From: Paraclostridium sordellii
GTDB lineage: Bacteria > Bacillota > Clostridia > Peptostreptococcales > Peptostreptococcaceae
Assembly: GCF_000953675.1 (NCBI RefSeq)
Contig: NZ_LN679998.1
Coordinates: 1,905,963 to 1,969,962 of the forward strand
DNA length: 64,000 nucleotides
Direction of reading: 5' to 3'
Below, piece by piece: positions 1 to 8,299 of this stretch. Every line of letters starts with the position of its first letter. Positions within the stretch are counted from its first letter, which is position 1. Below the pieces are notes generated by a model that ran no database searches, was not told where the DNA came from, and saw nothing but the letters and a program-made list of their open reading frames with translations. The position numbers were made by a program, and so were the translations under genes.

Positions 1-108
1 TACTTCATATTTCATTGCATCTTCACAAATTACCTTTATATCTTCCCAAGTAGCTGTTTGTTTTAATAAAGTGTGATCTACTGTACTTAAAATTACCTTT
101 TTATCCAT
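1..108 (-). CDS. deoC: Deoxyribose-phosphate aldolase, N-terminal part (cut by window edge)
   Basis: Only the first 36 codons are inside the window. They read [20 protein letters not shown] and onward, and the DHTLLK motif with the following TATWEDI stretch is typical of the DeoC N-terminus. The enzyme cleaves 2-deoxyribose-5-phosphate to acetaldehyde and glyceraldehyde-3-phosphate in the cytosol. An AGGAG ribosome binding site lies a few bases before the ATG. The start is 18 bp after the stop of the nucleoside phosphorylase gene, so the two form an operon in which the phosphorylase releases deoxyribose-1-phosphate. A mutase is needed between the two steps and is not seen here. Confidence 0.88.
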   Translation of the reverse strand, partial: MDKKVILSTVDHTLLKQTATWEDIKVICEDAMKYEV

Positions 109-126
109 TGTTTTTCTCCTTTTGAT

Positions 127-1431
127 TTAGCCAATTATTTCATGTATAATAAAACTTTTTTCTGGCTTTTCATTTTGTATATCATAAGCTTCTTGTAATT
201 GCTCTTCAGCTTTTTCAAATTTATCTTTATCACTTGAATATAGAGTTGCTAATACATCTCCTTCTTTAACATAATCTCCCATTTTCTTTTTAAGAATTAT
301 TCCTGCACCATAATCAAGTTCATCATCTTTTGTATGTCTACCTGCACCTGTAAGTAATGATGCTATACCTACTTTTTCTGCATTTAGGTCATAAACATAA
401 CCTTCTTTATTAGCCTTTACTTCATAAGTTAGAGGTGCTATTTCAAATAATTTTGGATTATCTATAACACTTGGATCTCCACCTTGAAGAACTGCTAACT
501 CTCTTAATTTAGAAAGAGCTGAATTATCACTTAAAACTTTTTCAAGTTTTTCTCTTCCTTTCTTAGTATCTGGCTCGATTCCCCCAATTTTAAGCATTTG
601 AGCCCCTAGTTGTAAGCATAATTCTCTTAAATCTTCAGGTCCTTTACCTTTTAACACTTCTATAACCTCTTTTAATTCAAGCGCATTACCTATTGCATAT
701 CCTAAAGGTTCTCCATTTAATGTTATTGCAGCTGATGTTTTTCTACCTAAACTGTTTCCTATGTTTACCATAGCAGTTGCTAATTTTTTAGCATCTTCTG
801 CAGTTTTCATAAAAGCTCCTTCACCATATTTAACATCTAGTAATATCGCATCTGAACCTGAAGCTATTTTTTTACTCATTATACTTGCAGCTATTAAAGG
901 TATGCTATCAACAGTTGCAGTAACATCTCTTAATGCATATATTTTTTTATCTGCTGGTACTAAGTTTTGAGTTTGTCCGGCTATAACTAAACCTGCATTT
1001 TTTACCATATCTTTAAATTTTTCTTCTTCAACAGAAATATTAAATCCTGGTATAGATTCTAATTTATCTAGTGTTCCTCCAGTATGTCCAAGACCTCTTC
1101 CTGATAATTTAGCAACCTTTCCTCCAGCTGCACAAACCATAGGTACTAATATAAGAGAAGTTTTATCTCCTACTCCTCCAGTACTATGTTTATCTAGTTT
1201 TATGCCTTCTATCATACTTAAATCTACTACATCACCTGAATTAACCATTGCCATAGTAAGATTTGCTGTTTCTTCTTTACTAAATCCATTTATATATATT
1301 GCCATTAATAATGCAGATGCTTGATAATCAGGTATATCTCCATTAGTATATTTTTCTATAAAAAATTCTATTTCATCTTTAGATAATTCTTTATTATCTC
1401 TTTTTTTTGAAATTATGTCGTATACTCTCAT
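127..1431 (-). CDS. pdp: Pyrimidine-nucleoside phosphorylase
   Basis: This is a full-length (434 aa) member of the thymidine/pyrimidine nucleoside phosphorylase family. It splits uridine, thymidine or deoxyuridine with phosphate into base and (deoxy)ribose-1-phosphate. The phosphate-binding loop KHSTGGVGDK is at residues 81-90 and the family signature LSGRGLGHTGGTLDKLE at about 109-125. The C-terminal barrel-sandwich domain (AGRHTKDDELDYGAGI) is present. It lies 12 bp after the binding-protein gene and 18 bp before deoC, so all three are probably co-transcribed. Clostridial and Bacillus enzymes of this length usually accept both uridine and thymidine; that specificity is inferred from the family. 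Confidence 0.93.
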   Translation of the reverse strand: MRVYDIISKKRDNKELSKDEIEFFIEKYTNGDIPDYQASALLMAIYINGFSKEETANLTMAMVNSGDVVDLSMIEGIKLDKHSTGGVGDKTSLILVPMVCAAGGKVAKLSGRGLGHTGGTLDKLESIPGFNISVEEEKFKDMVKNAGLVIAGQTQNLVPADKKIYALRDVTATVDSIPLIAASIMSKKIASGSDAILLDVKYGEGAFMKTAEDAKKLATAMVNIGNSLGRKTSAAITLNGEPLGYAIGNALELKEVIEVLKGKGPEDLRELCLQLGAQMLKIGGIEPDTKKGREKLEKVLSDNSALSKLRELAVLQGGDPSVIDNPKLFEIAPLTYEVKANKEGYVYDLNAEKVGIASLLTGAGRHTKDDELDYGAGIILKKKMGDYVKEGDVLATLYSSDKDKFEKAEEQLQEAYDIQNEKPEKSFIIHEIIG

Positions 1432-1443
1432 TTTTATCTCCCC

Positions 1444-2514
1444 TTATTCATTTAATTTATAATGATTATTCTTAACCCATTTACTTAATTCTTTATTGGT
1501 TGTGGGTATATTTATATCATTGTTTATTATATCCCTTTTGATTTTTTCAACATTTTCAATAGTATTTGAATCTAATTCAACACTTGAGCCTTCTCTTGTA
1601 TAATCGATAACGTTTTCTCCTAGGCCAATTTTATGTACTCCTGATTTCCATGAGTTATATTTTATAGCTTCTATTTCTTTGTATATTATATCGTTTGCGT
1701 ATCTTGTTGCTGTTGATACAATATTATCTGGTGCAAAAGAATTTTGATTTCCATCTACTCCAAATGCATATTTATTAACTTGTTTAGCTGCTAAAAATAC
1801 ACCTAACCCAGATTGTCCAGCTAACTGCTGTATATAAACTGCTCCCTTATTATACATTGAAAGAGCAATTTCTTTTGCTTTTGCAGGATCTGAAAAATCA
1901 TCTACCACTGCTTTCATGACATTTATATTTGGATTTATATATTTAACACCTGCCTCAAATCCTACAAATCCTTCATTTAAATGATTTAATTCTTTACCAA
2001 GAATTACTCCAGCAGATTTATTTTCATCTAAATCTTTAGATAACTCAAGACCTGCGATAACACCATGTAGAAACGTTTGTTGTGCCCAATTAGTACTTAT
2101 AGAACTTACATTTGGTAAGTCTAACTTAGAATCTATTATTGTAAATTTTTGATTTGAAAATTCTCTGGAAACTTGTTGTACCGCCTTTTTTTGTTCTCCT
2201 CCAACAGAAATTATAAGATCATACTCATTTTTCTTTGCATATTCTCTAGCAAATTTCACATAATCATTTTTACTTTTTGACTCGGCATAATCAAACTCAA
2301 TTTCTAATTTTTCTTGTGCTTTTAACATGCCATCATAACATAAATCGTTAAAAGATTTATCCCCTAAACCAGACTCATTAAAAATAATTGCTACTTTTGT
2401 TGCCTTATTATTTTTAATTTCTGTTTTAGTTTGATTAACTTCTTTTAAATAAGCAATTATAATAATTAATATCAAACTAGTTAATACCATTATTTTTTTG
2501 TAGTTTAATTTCAT
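1444..2514 (-). CDS. BMP-family (PnrA-like) nucleoside-binding protein, membrane-anchored without lipobox
   Basis: The 356-aa protein has the BMP/PnrA fold signatures: VAIIFNESGLGDKSFND near residues 42-58, LIISVGGEQ, and AFGVDGNQN near the C-terminal half. Relatives bind purine or pyrimidine nucleosides outside the cell and usually feed an ABC importer. The N-terminus has one hydrophobic segment (about residues 8-23) but no lipobox cysteine, so it is probably held by an uncleaved transmembrane helix, unlike ordinary BMP lipoproteins. No permease or ATPase gene is adjacent. Instead the gene follows a two-component system and precedes the nucleoside phosphorylase gene, which suggests it is a ligand sensor for the kinase. 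That role is inference. Confidence 0.8.
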   Translation of the reverse strand: MKLNYKKIMVLTSLILIIIIAYLKEVNQTKTEIKNNKATKVAIIFNESGLGDKSFNDLCYDGMLKAQEKLEIEFDYAESKSKNDYVKFAREYAKKNEYDLIISVGGEQKKAVQQVSREFSNQKFTIIDSKLDLPNVSSISTNWAQQTFLHGVIAGLELSKDLDENKSAGVILGKELNHLNEGFVGFEAGVKYINPNINVMKAVVDDFSDPAKAKEIALSMYNKGAVYIQQLAGQSGLGVFLAAKQVNKYAFGVDGNQNSFAPDNIVSTATRYANDIIYKEIEAIKYNSWKSGVHKIGLGENVIDYTREGSSVELDSNTIENVEKIKRDIINNDINIPTTNKELSKWVKNNHYKLNE

Positions 2515-2544
2515 TTATTAATTATTCCCTTCTGCTTTAATAAT

Positions 2545-2573
2545 ATTATACGAAACAAAACGTTTTCACTCCA
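2545..2573 (-). promoter_or_regulatory. Promoter of the BMP-pdp-deoC operon with overlapping cre-like site
   Basis: Read on the minus strand, a TATAAT -10 hexamer (2550-2545) is preceded by a 17-bp spacer and a weak -35 TGGAGT (2573-2568). The 14-bp TGAAAACGTTTTGT at 2568-2555 fits the CcpA cre consensus and fills most of the spacer, so carbon catabolite repression of nucleoside use is likely. Both elements lie 30-60 bp before the BMP start codon. Confidence 0.6.
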
Positions 2574-2580
2574 TAAACTT

Positions 2581-2652
2581 TATTGATATGTATTTTAATA
2601 ATATTGATATTTTTATATGTATAATCTTGCTTATGTATAAATATATTGATAT
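2581..2652. promoter_or_regulatory. Three phased TATTGATAT repeats upstream of the BMP promoter
   Basis: The 9-mer TATTGATAT occurs at 2581-2589, 2602-2610 and 2644-2652. The start-to-start distances are 21 and 42 bp, so all three lie on the same DNA face, and the nearest copy is 7 bp upstream of the -35 region. This layout is typical for an activator such as the AraC-type response regulator encoded immediately upstream. The assignment to that regulator is inferred from position. Confidence 0.5.
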
Positions 2653-2682
2653 TTTGTGTAAAAAATTGACATAAGCAAGATT
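2623..2682 (-). terminator. Inverted repeat after the response regulator gene
   Basis: A perfect 14-bp inverted repeat (2623-2636 and 2669-2682, 32-nt loop) follows the response regulator stop codon by about 10 bp. It may terminate or attenuate the sensor operon before the BMP promoter. There is no long U-run, so it could equally be a regulatory or RNA-stabilising hairpin; one TATTGATAT repeat lies in its loop. Confidence 0.4.
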
Positions 2683-2692
2683 TTAATTATAT

Positions 2693-3433
2693 CTATCTAT
2701 CATCTTCAGGAGATATTCCTTTATATTTTTTATAGGTTTTTGAAAAATAACTAGCATTTGAATATCCTACATTCATAGAAATTTGAGATATCTTCATATC
2801 TGTAGTCTTTAACAGTTTTTCTGCTTTTTTCATTCTATAGTTAGTAAGATATAGGCTAAAATTTTCACCTACTTCTTCCTTAAATAATCTTGAAAAATAC
2901 TCGTGAGATAAATAAACATAGTTTGCTATATCATGTAAAGATATATGTTCTTTATAGTTTTTATCTATATATTCTAAGGATTTTTTTATAGCTTTTGAAT
3001 ATTTTATTTCATCTTCATTATTTTCATTAACTATATTTTGAGGTTTAGTTTCATTGCTATTTATACTGTCATTAATTCTTTCTAAAATCTCCTTTAATTC
3101 TTTTGGTCTTATATCAGATTTTACTAAGTACTCATATACTCCACAACTTATGGCTTCCTTTGCATAAGAAAATTCTGCATAATTTGTTAATAAAACTATA
3201 TAAATATCAGAATAAACTTTTTTAATTTCTTTTGTAAGTTCTATACCGCCCATAATTGGCATTTTTATATCACTTATAATTACTTTTGGTTTTAGTTTTA
3301 ATGAAAGTTCATAAGCCTCTTTTCCATTTTGTGCACTAGCAACTACATTAAATTTATCAGAAATATTTGAGATTGTATAAACTATCCAATCTCTTATTGG
3401 TGCTTCATCTTCAACTACTAATATATCTAACAT
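2693..3433 (-). CDS. Response regulator, YesN/AraC type
   Basis: This 246-aa cytosolic regulator has an N-terminal receiver domain (about residues 1-120) with phospho-acceptor Asp55 in VIISDIKMP and acidic residues EDE at 8-10. A linker rich in Asn/Glu follows, then a C-terminal AraC-type double helix-turn-helix (about 148-246) with the YSNASYFSKTYKKYKG signature. It starts 10 bp after the histidine kinase stop codon, so kinase and regulator are one operon. Phosphorylated YesN-type proteins normally activate neighbouring promoters; the phased repeats at 2581-2652 are the obvious candidate target. Confidence 0.92.
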   Translation of the reverse strand: MLDILVVEDEAPIRDWIVYTISNISDKFNVVASAQNGKEAYELSLKLKPKVIISDIKMPIMGGIELTKEIKKVYSDIYIVLLTNYAEFSYAKEAISCGVYEYLVKSDIRPKELKEILERINDSINSNETKPQNIVNENNEDEIKYSKAIKKSLEYIDKNYKEHISLHDIANYVYLSHEYFSRLFKEEVGENFSLYLTNYRMKKAEKLLKTTDMKISQISMNVGYSNASYFSKTYKKYKGISPEDDR

Positions 3434-3443
3434 ATTCTCCTCC

Positions 3444-5156
3444 TTATTTTGGAAGTATAAAAGTAATTTTAGTTCCCTTTCCCTCCATACTTTCTACTTT
3501 TAGTCCATATTCTAGACCATAATTTAATTGTATTCTCTCATGTACATTTATTACTCCAACCCTATTTATACTAGCTTCTTTATTTAATACATTTTCTAGT
3601 TTATCTTTAGACATACCTACTCCATTATCTTCTACAACAATTCTTATTCCTTTAGTACTTTTATAACATTTCAAACTAATTTTTCCTTTATTATTCTCTT
3701 TTTCCATACTATATAAAATTGCATTTTCTACTATAGGTTGTAATATGAAAGAAGGTACTTTAAAGTCTTTTATACTTTCATCCATTTCATAACTTATATC
3801 AAAACATTCAGGATATCTCATTTTCTGAAGTTCAGAATAATTCTTAATATTTTCTATTTCTTCTTCTAAAGTAACCATTTCACTAGCCTTTGGCAATATA
3901 CTTCTTAATAGTTTTGTAAATCTATAAATCATATCTTCGGCTATATCTGTTTTGTTCATAGATATTAAAAATCTTATACCACTTAATGTATTGTATAAAA
4001 AATGTGGATTTATTTGCGCTTGTAAAAAGCTCAACTCTGCTACTCTTTTTTGTTTTTCATATTTTTTTATATCTTTAATAGATGTATCTAACTGTTTTAC
4101 CATGGTATTGAATGAATTTTGAAGTTGTCCAATTTCATCATCTCTATCAACATCTACATTTGCATTTAAATTTCCTTTCATTACTTCTTCCATTTTATCT
4201 TTCATATTTAAAATAGGCTTAGTAATCCAAGATGAAATTTTATAGGTAATTATTAATGCTGGTATACTAATTAATGCAATTATATAAAATGTTCTTTGAG
4301 CTATTTGATTTGATACTTCTGACATTATATTTGAAGGTATTTCTTGAATTATACTCCATCCATATGAATCTATATTAGATGCAATTTCTATATTTTTATC
4401 ATTTACGTTTTTTCCCTTTACATTATTTTTATAATTTTTTCCTATTAATCTTTTATCTTTACTAGATATTATATTTCCTTTAGAATCCACTATATATATA
4501 TACGTACCTCTATCTAGTAAATTTGAATATCTATCGTATAACATAGTTTCACTTATATCTATTATTAGTACTCCTAAAGTTTCATTTGTTATTAAATCTT
4601 TTATAACTCTTCCCATCTTTAATATGTTTTTATAAGGTCCTATTCCCTTTTCATCTTTATATGTATTTATAAGAACTGTTTTACCATCTGCACTTATTAT
4701 TTCTTTATACCACTTTTCACTTTTTATACTATTTAAATTATATTTATTCTTAGAGTAAGTACCATAACTTAAACCGTTTTCTCCTACTATATATAGTTCT
4801 GGCTTCATATTAAATTTTCCATATTTAAAAACTTGGTCCATAAGTAAATTTTCTACATAGTCATAATTTTCTTTTGATTTATCTGAACTTATGTAAAGCT
4901 TTTCTTTAGATATAGAAAGTATATCTACCAGTTTACTATCTACAACAATATTATTTCCTATACTTTCCACATTAGATAGTAAAATTGTTATATTATTAGC
5001 AACTTCATCTAATACTTGACATCTCATTCCACGAATTTCTTCTTGAACAATTTTATTACTATCATTTATTACCCAAGCACTAATAATACCAGTTATAAAA
5101 ACAATTAAAACAAATATTAATAAAAACAATTTAAATGTAATACTATTTGTTTTTAT
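3444..5156 (-). CDS. Sensor histidine kinase, YesM type (apparent AUA start)
   Basis: The protein has an N-terminal membrane helix, a large extracellular Cache-like domain (about residues 40-285), a second helix (about 290-305), a HAMP domain, and a His_kinase/HATPase module. The phospho-acceptor His is in QAQINPHFLYNTLSG and the ATP-binding G box in VVEDNGVGMSKDK. No ATG, GTG or TTG follows the AGGAGAGGG ribosome site (5170-5162) at normal distance. The triplet with ideal spacing is ATA at 5156-5154, giving MKTNSITFKLFLLIF. The only common start triplet near the N-terminus is a TTG at 5129, which would begin inside the membrane helix and lies 33 nt from the SD. Partner of the regulator downstream. 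Confidence 0.85.
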   Translation of the reverse strand: MKTNSITFKLFLLIFVLIVFITGIISAWVINDSNKIVQEEIRGMRCQVLDEVANNITILLSNVESIGNNIVVDSKLVDILSISKEKLYISSDKSKENYDYVENLLMDQVFKYGKFNMKPELYIVGENGLSYGTYSKNKYNLNSIKSEKWYKEIISADGKTVLINTYKDEKGIGPYKNILKMGRVIKDLITNETLGVLIIDISETMLYDRYSNLLDRGTYIYIVDSKGNIISSKDKRLIGKNYKNNVKGKNVNDKNIEIASNIDSYGWSIIQEIPSNIMSEVSNQIAQRTFYIIALISIPALIITYKISSWITKPILNMKDKMEEVMKGNLNANVDVDRDDEIGQLQNSFNTMVKQLDTSIKDIKKYEKQKRVAELSFLQAQINPHFLYNTLSGIRFLISMNKTDIAEDMIYRFTKLLRSILPKASEMVTLEEEIENIKNYSELQKMRYPECFDISYEMDESIKDFKVPSFILQPIVENAILYSMEKENNKGKISLKCYKSTKGIRIVVEDNGVGMSKDKLENVLNKEASINRVGVINVHERIQLNYGLEYGLKVESMEGKGTKITFILPK

Positions 5157-5193
5157 GTTTACCCTCTCCTTTTACTTAGATTTCCAACTAATA

Positions 5194-5222
5194 AGTTTAG
5201 CGTATATGTTCTTTTAAATCAA
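5194..5222 (-). promoter_or_regulatory. Predicted promoter of the kinase/regulator operon
   Basis: On the minus strand TTGATT (5222-5217), a 17-bp spacer and TAAACT (5199-5194) resemble a sigma-A promoter. It ends about 24 bp before the ribosome binding site of the kinase gene. Confidence 0.45.
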
Positions 5223-5261
5223 TATTTTTCTATATACTAAATTAATATAATCCTAAAAAAT

Positions 5262-5288
5262 AAAAAGAGCAAATGCTTTATACTTTTT
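5262..5288 (-). terminator. Weak hairpin after the NlpC/P60 gene
   Basis: AAAAAGAGC can pair with GCT and CTTTTT across a bulge. On the minus strand it is followed by a U-rich tract, about 30 bp past the stop codon at 5318. It is a plausible intrinsic terminator. Confidence 0.4.
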
Positions 5289-5317
5289 CAGCACTTACCC
5301 TTTATATTTTATACAAA

Positions 5318-6040
5318 TTATGGCCTTCTAGCTCCTTTAAAATGAGTTTGATAATATCCTGTTAATTTTGATTTTTTTATTCCGTCTTTTTCATTAGCAG
5401 CATGTACAAATTCATTATTGCCAACATACATTCCAACATGACTTACTCGACCTTTTCCCATGGTATCAAAGAATACTAAGTCTCCAACCTGTAAATCTTT
5501 TTGCTTTATAGGTAGTCCGACTTTACTTTGTTCATAAGCAGTTCTAGGTATATTTTTACCTAAAGCATTTTTATAAACATATTGAACTAATCCTGAACAA
5601 TCAAAAGTATTTGGACCTGTAGCACCCCATACATATTGATTACCAATTTTGCTTTCTATTAATCTAACTGCTGCATCTTTATTACTAGATTTTATGTTAC
5701 CTATATTATTAAAATTCACAGATTTATTTTCATTTGAATTTATTTGCTTTGTAGGTGTTTTTATTTGTTCACTTACTGTAGATACATTATCTTTGTTACT
5801 ATTTAACCTAGCATTGTTTATAGAACTTAATAATGTATTTAATGTATCTAATTTATCTAGTAATTGCTGATTATTATTACCATGACAATGAGGGCAAGTT
5901 CCTCCTCCAAAGTTTCCCATTGCATTTTCTAACATTGCTCCAAATAAATCAGGCTGACCATTTGAATAAGAACTATTTCTTGAATTTAATTGTCCAACTG
6001 CATTTAAAAGTTTAATTGCAACTAATTGATTTACATCCAT
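5318..6040 (-). CDS. NlpC/P60 family cysteine peptidase without signal peptide
   Basis: The C-terminal half (about residues 120-240) is an NlpC/P60 domain with catalytic Cys148 in NTFDCSGLVQYVYK and the histidine motif RVSHVGMYVG. Such enzymes cut peptidoglycan stem peptides. The N-terminal 115 residues are Asn/Ser-rich with no signal peptide and carry a small CPHCHG motif at 49-54 that could bind metal. This layout resembles clostridial lytic enzymes with a low-complexity N-terminus that lack classical export signals. The gene is monocistronic, between hairpins at 5262 and 6081. The substrate and export route are unknown. Confidence 0.85.
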   Translation of the reverse strand: MDVNQLVAIKLLNAVGQLNSRNSSYSNGQPDLFGAMLENAMGNFGGGTCPHCHGNNNQQLLDKLDTLNTLLSSINNARLNSNKDNVSTVSEQIKTPTKQINSNENKSVNFNNIGNIKSSNKDAAVRLIESKIGNQYVWGATGPNTFDCSGLVQYVYKNALGKNIPRTAYEQSKVGLPIKQKDLQVGDLVFFDTMGKGRVSHVGMYVGNNEFVHAANEKDGIKKSKLTGYYQTHFKGARRP

Positions 6041-6080
6041 TTCAAATCTCCCTTATTTCACTTATAATGAAATTTACAAT

Positions 6081-6114
6081 AAAATAACCGTATATTAAAT
6101 AATACGGTTATTTT
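6081..6114 (-). terminator. Intrinsic terminator of the ClC gene
   Basis: A perfect 13-bp stem (6081-6093 with 6102-6114, 8-nt loop) flanked by A and T runs lies 70 bp after the ClC stop codon. Confidence 0.75.
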
Positions 6115-6186
6115 ATTCTTATATTTAGTAGTTTTTATAAATAAGTTTTGTTTTTTAATACTTTTATTAGCAAATATTTTTCTCTA

Positions 6187-7521
6187 TTAGGATACTTTTG
6201 TTTTTTCTACTTTTTCTTGTATTTTCATCTTATTCTCAAGTAAAGAATCATAAATTGGAGGACATTCTAATAAATTTGCTACTAAATATGCTACTCCACA
6301 AACTACTATTATAGGTCCTAGTTGAGTTAAAGAACCTGTCATTTCAAATACTAAAATAAAGCCTGTAATTGGAGCCCTAACTACCGATGAAAACATACCT
6401 GCCATAGAAAGCAATATAAAATTATTTATAAATGCAGGATCTAATCCTAAAATAATAATAGACAATTTTGAAAATATAACTCCAACTAATCCTCCTAAAG
6501 TTAACACTGGGAATAATATCCCCCCAGGAGTACCAGGAGCAAAACTAATGAGAGAAAATATATATTTCCCAACTAATAAAATTATAGCTAGTTTTAAGGT
6601 TATTCCTGTTGAAAATATGTTATTCATCAGTTTATCACCACCTCCTAAAACTTGTGGTAGCAACATACCAAACCCAATAGCAAACATAAATGGTATAATC
6701 ATCTTATATCTTAAACTTAACTTGATTTTTGAATAAATTTTCATAGTTTGTAATAACCCTTTATTGTATATAACTCCACAAAATCCAATTAAAATTCCTA
6801 GTATAATCAGTACTATATAATACTTTGCTGGTATATCTAAAACTTTTCCAACTATAATTGTATGTGCCTCACCTAAAAATACCCATGTCATCAAATCTGA
6901 ACTAACACATGCAGCTATAGATGTAACAAATAGTATTGGCGAAAAACTTTTATGAACTTCTTCTAAAGTAAACATAACACCTGCAAAAGGGGCATTAAAA
7001 GCTGCTGCTAAACCTGCTCCTGCTCCACTTGAATATAATATCATTTGTTCTGTTTTTTCTAATTTAAATTTTTGTGATATTCCATGTGCAAAACTAGCTC
7101 CTAACTGTATAGATGGGCCCTCTATTCCAAGTGATAGTCCTGCTCCCATAGCTAATACTCCATTTATAAACTTACTTACTAATATCCTAAATGAATGTAA
7201 AATTTTCAATTTTCCTTTTATACATCCTTCAATTTGTGGAATACCACTACCTGATATCATAGGGTCTTTTTCAACAGAATATCCAACTATATAACCTATA
7301 GTAGCAAATACTAGTATTCCAAAAATTATATATGAAGTATGATCTAACATAAATTTATATATATCTATGCTTATAGATCCTGCATAACTAGAACAAAGCC
7401 TATATAGTGAAACTATAAATCCAGCTATACATCCAACCAAAATACTTTCAAATACAATCTTAATTTTAAACTTATTTGAATAACGCTTATGTTCTTTTAT
7501 TTCCTCACTTAAAGCTTCCAT
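6187..7521 (-). CDS. ClC family chloride channel / H+-coupled transporter
   Basis: This 444-aa polytopic membrane protein has the three ClC selectivity signatures: GSGIPQIEG, GIEGPSIQLG, and GAGLAAAFNAPFAGVMFTLEE in pieces. The gating glutamate in GIEGP is kept, which is usual for Cl-/H+ exchangers rather than pure channels. The last part carries the AGMFSSVVRAPITGFILVFE segment of helix N. No CBS domains follow. I chose the ATG at 7521, since AGAGGTGAT precedes it directly; an in-frame ATG 10 codons upstream lacks a ribosome site. It appears to be transcribed alone. Confidence 0.93.
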   Translation of the reverse strand: MEALSEEIKEHKRYSNKFKIKIVFESILVGCIAGFIVSLYRLCSSYAGSISIDIYKFMLDHTSYIIFGILVFATIGYIVGYSVEKDPMISGSGIPQIEGCIKGKLKILHSFRILVSKFINGVLAMGAGLSLGIEGPSIQLGASFAHGISQKFKLEKTEQMILYSSGAGAGLAAAFNAPFAGVMFTLEEVHKSFSPILFVTSIAACVSSDLMTWVFLGEAHTIIVGKVLDIPAKYYIVLIILGILIGFCGVIYNKGLLQTMKIYSKIKLSLRYKMIIPFMFAIGFGMLLPQVLGGGDKLMNNIFSTGITLKLAIILLVGKYIFSLISFAPGTPGGILFPVLTLGGLVGVIFSKLSIIILGLDPAFINNFILLSMAGMFSSVVRAPITGFILVFEMTGSLTQLGPIIVVCGVAYLVANLLECPPIYDSLLENKMKIQEKVEKTKVS

Positions 7522-7600
7522 CTCATCACCTCTAAGGTAAATATTACCCAATTTGAAGTTTAGTTAACTTTTTTCAAAATAGATTTACAATTTTTTTAAT

Positions 7601-7632
7601 AAAAAAGTAAGTATTTAAATACTTACTTTTTT
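7601..7632 (-). terminator. Perfect 32-nt palindrome terminating the GNAT gene
   Basis: Positions 7601-7632 form an uninterrupted palindrome with A6 and T6 ends. The last three codons and stop of the acetyltransferase gene are inside the stem. Confidence 0.75.
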
Positions 7633-8141
7633 ATAGAATATATTAAATGTTTCATGTGTTTACCTTCATATAATTTTGTAAACTCTCCTTCTAATTCCAT
7701 GCCTAATCTTAACGCTACTTTAATTGATGATTTATTTTCTGGTCGTATTTGAGCTATAACTTTTTCTGCAACTGTATTTTCAAAAATGTATCTTATACAT
7801 TCCTTTATTCCTTCAGTTGCATATCCTATCCCCCATGATTCTTTATTTAGTATATAAGCTACCCCTATAAATTCTCTACCATTTATATTCTCTATTAAAG
7901 GCCCCATAACCCCTACAACTTTTTTGTTTATTTTATCTATTGCTAAAAAATAACTATATCCATCGCTTTTATACCTGTCTATATTTTTATTAATCCATTC
8001 AAGTACCTCATCATCTGAAAAAGATTTTTCCCAAGCATACATAATTTCAATATCTTGCAATATATTAGCAATATCATTAAAATCATTTTCGCTTATTTGT
8101 CTTAATATCAATCTATCTGTTTCTAAGAAAATTTTTTCCAT
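7623..8141 (-). CDS. GNAT family N-acetyltransferase (RimJ/RimL-like)
   Basis: The 172-aa cytosolic protein begins with ETDRLILRQISENDF, the classic start of RimJ/RimL-type acetyltransferases. It contains GYATEGIKECIRYIFEN, the acetyl-CoA-binding segment, and NKSSIKVALRLGMELEG near the C-terminus. Such enzymes acetylate protein N-termini or small amines with acetyl-CoA; the acceptor cannot be told from sequence. A GAGGGGG ribosome site precedes the ATG. It is monocistronic. Confidence 0.9.
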   Translation of the reverse strand: MEKIFLETDRLILRQISENDFNDIANILQDIEIMYAWEKSFSDDEVLEWINKNIDRYKSDGYSYFLAIDKINKKVVGVMGPLIENINGREFIGVAYILNKESWGIGYATEGIKECIRYIFENTVAEKVIAQIRPENKSSIKVALRLGMELEGEFTKLYEGKHMKHLIYSIKK

Positions 8142-8299
8142 GTATATACCCCCTCTTTAATAAAAATTATATCATATAAATTTTAAATGGTAATTTAAAA
8201 AGATTTTAGTCACAATTTGCTTCTAAAGATTTGAAGGGTTTTATTAATTATTAATGTAATATTATATTAATAGATTTAATAATCTAAGGGGGGATAATT

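Noticed and set aside
5127-5129. TTG at 5129 as the kinase start
   Set aside because: It lies in the first helix, 33 nt from the only ribosome site, and removes the basic residue expected before the helix.
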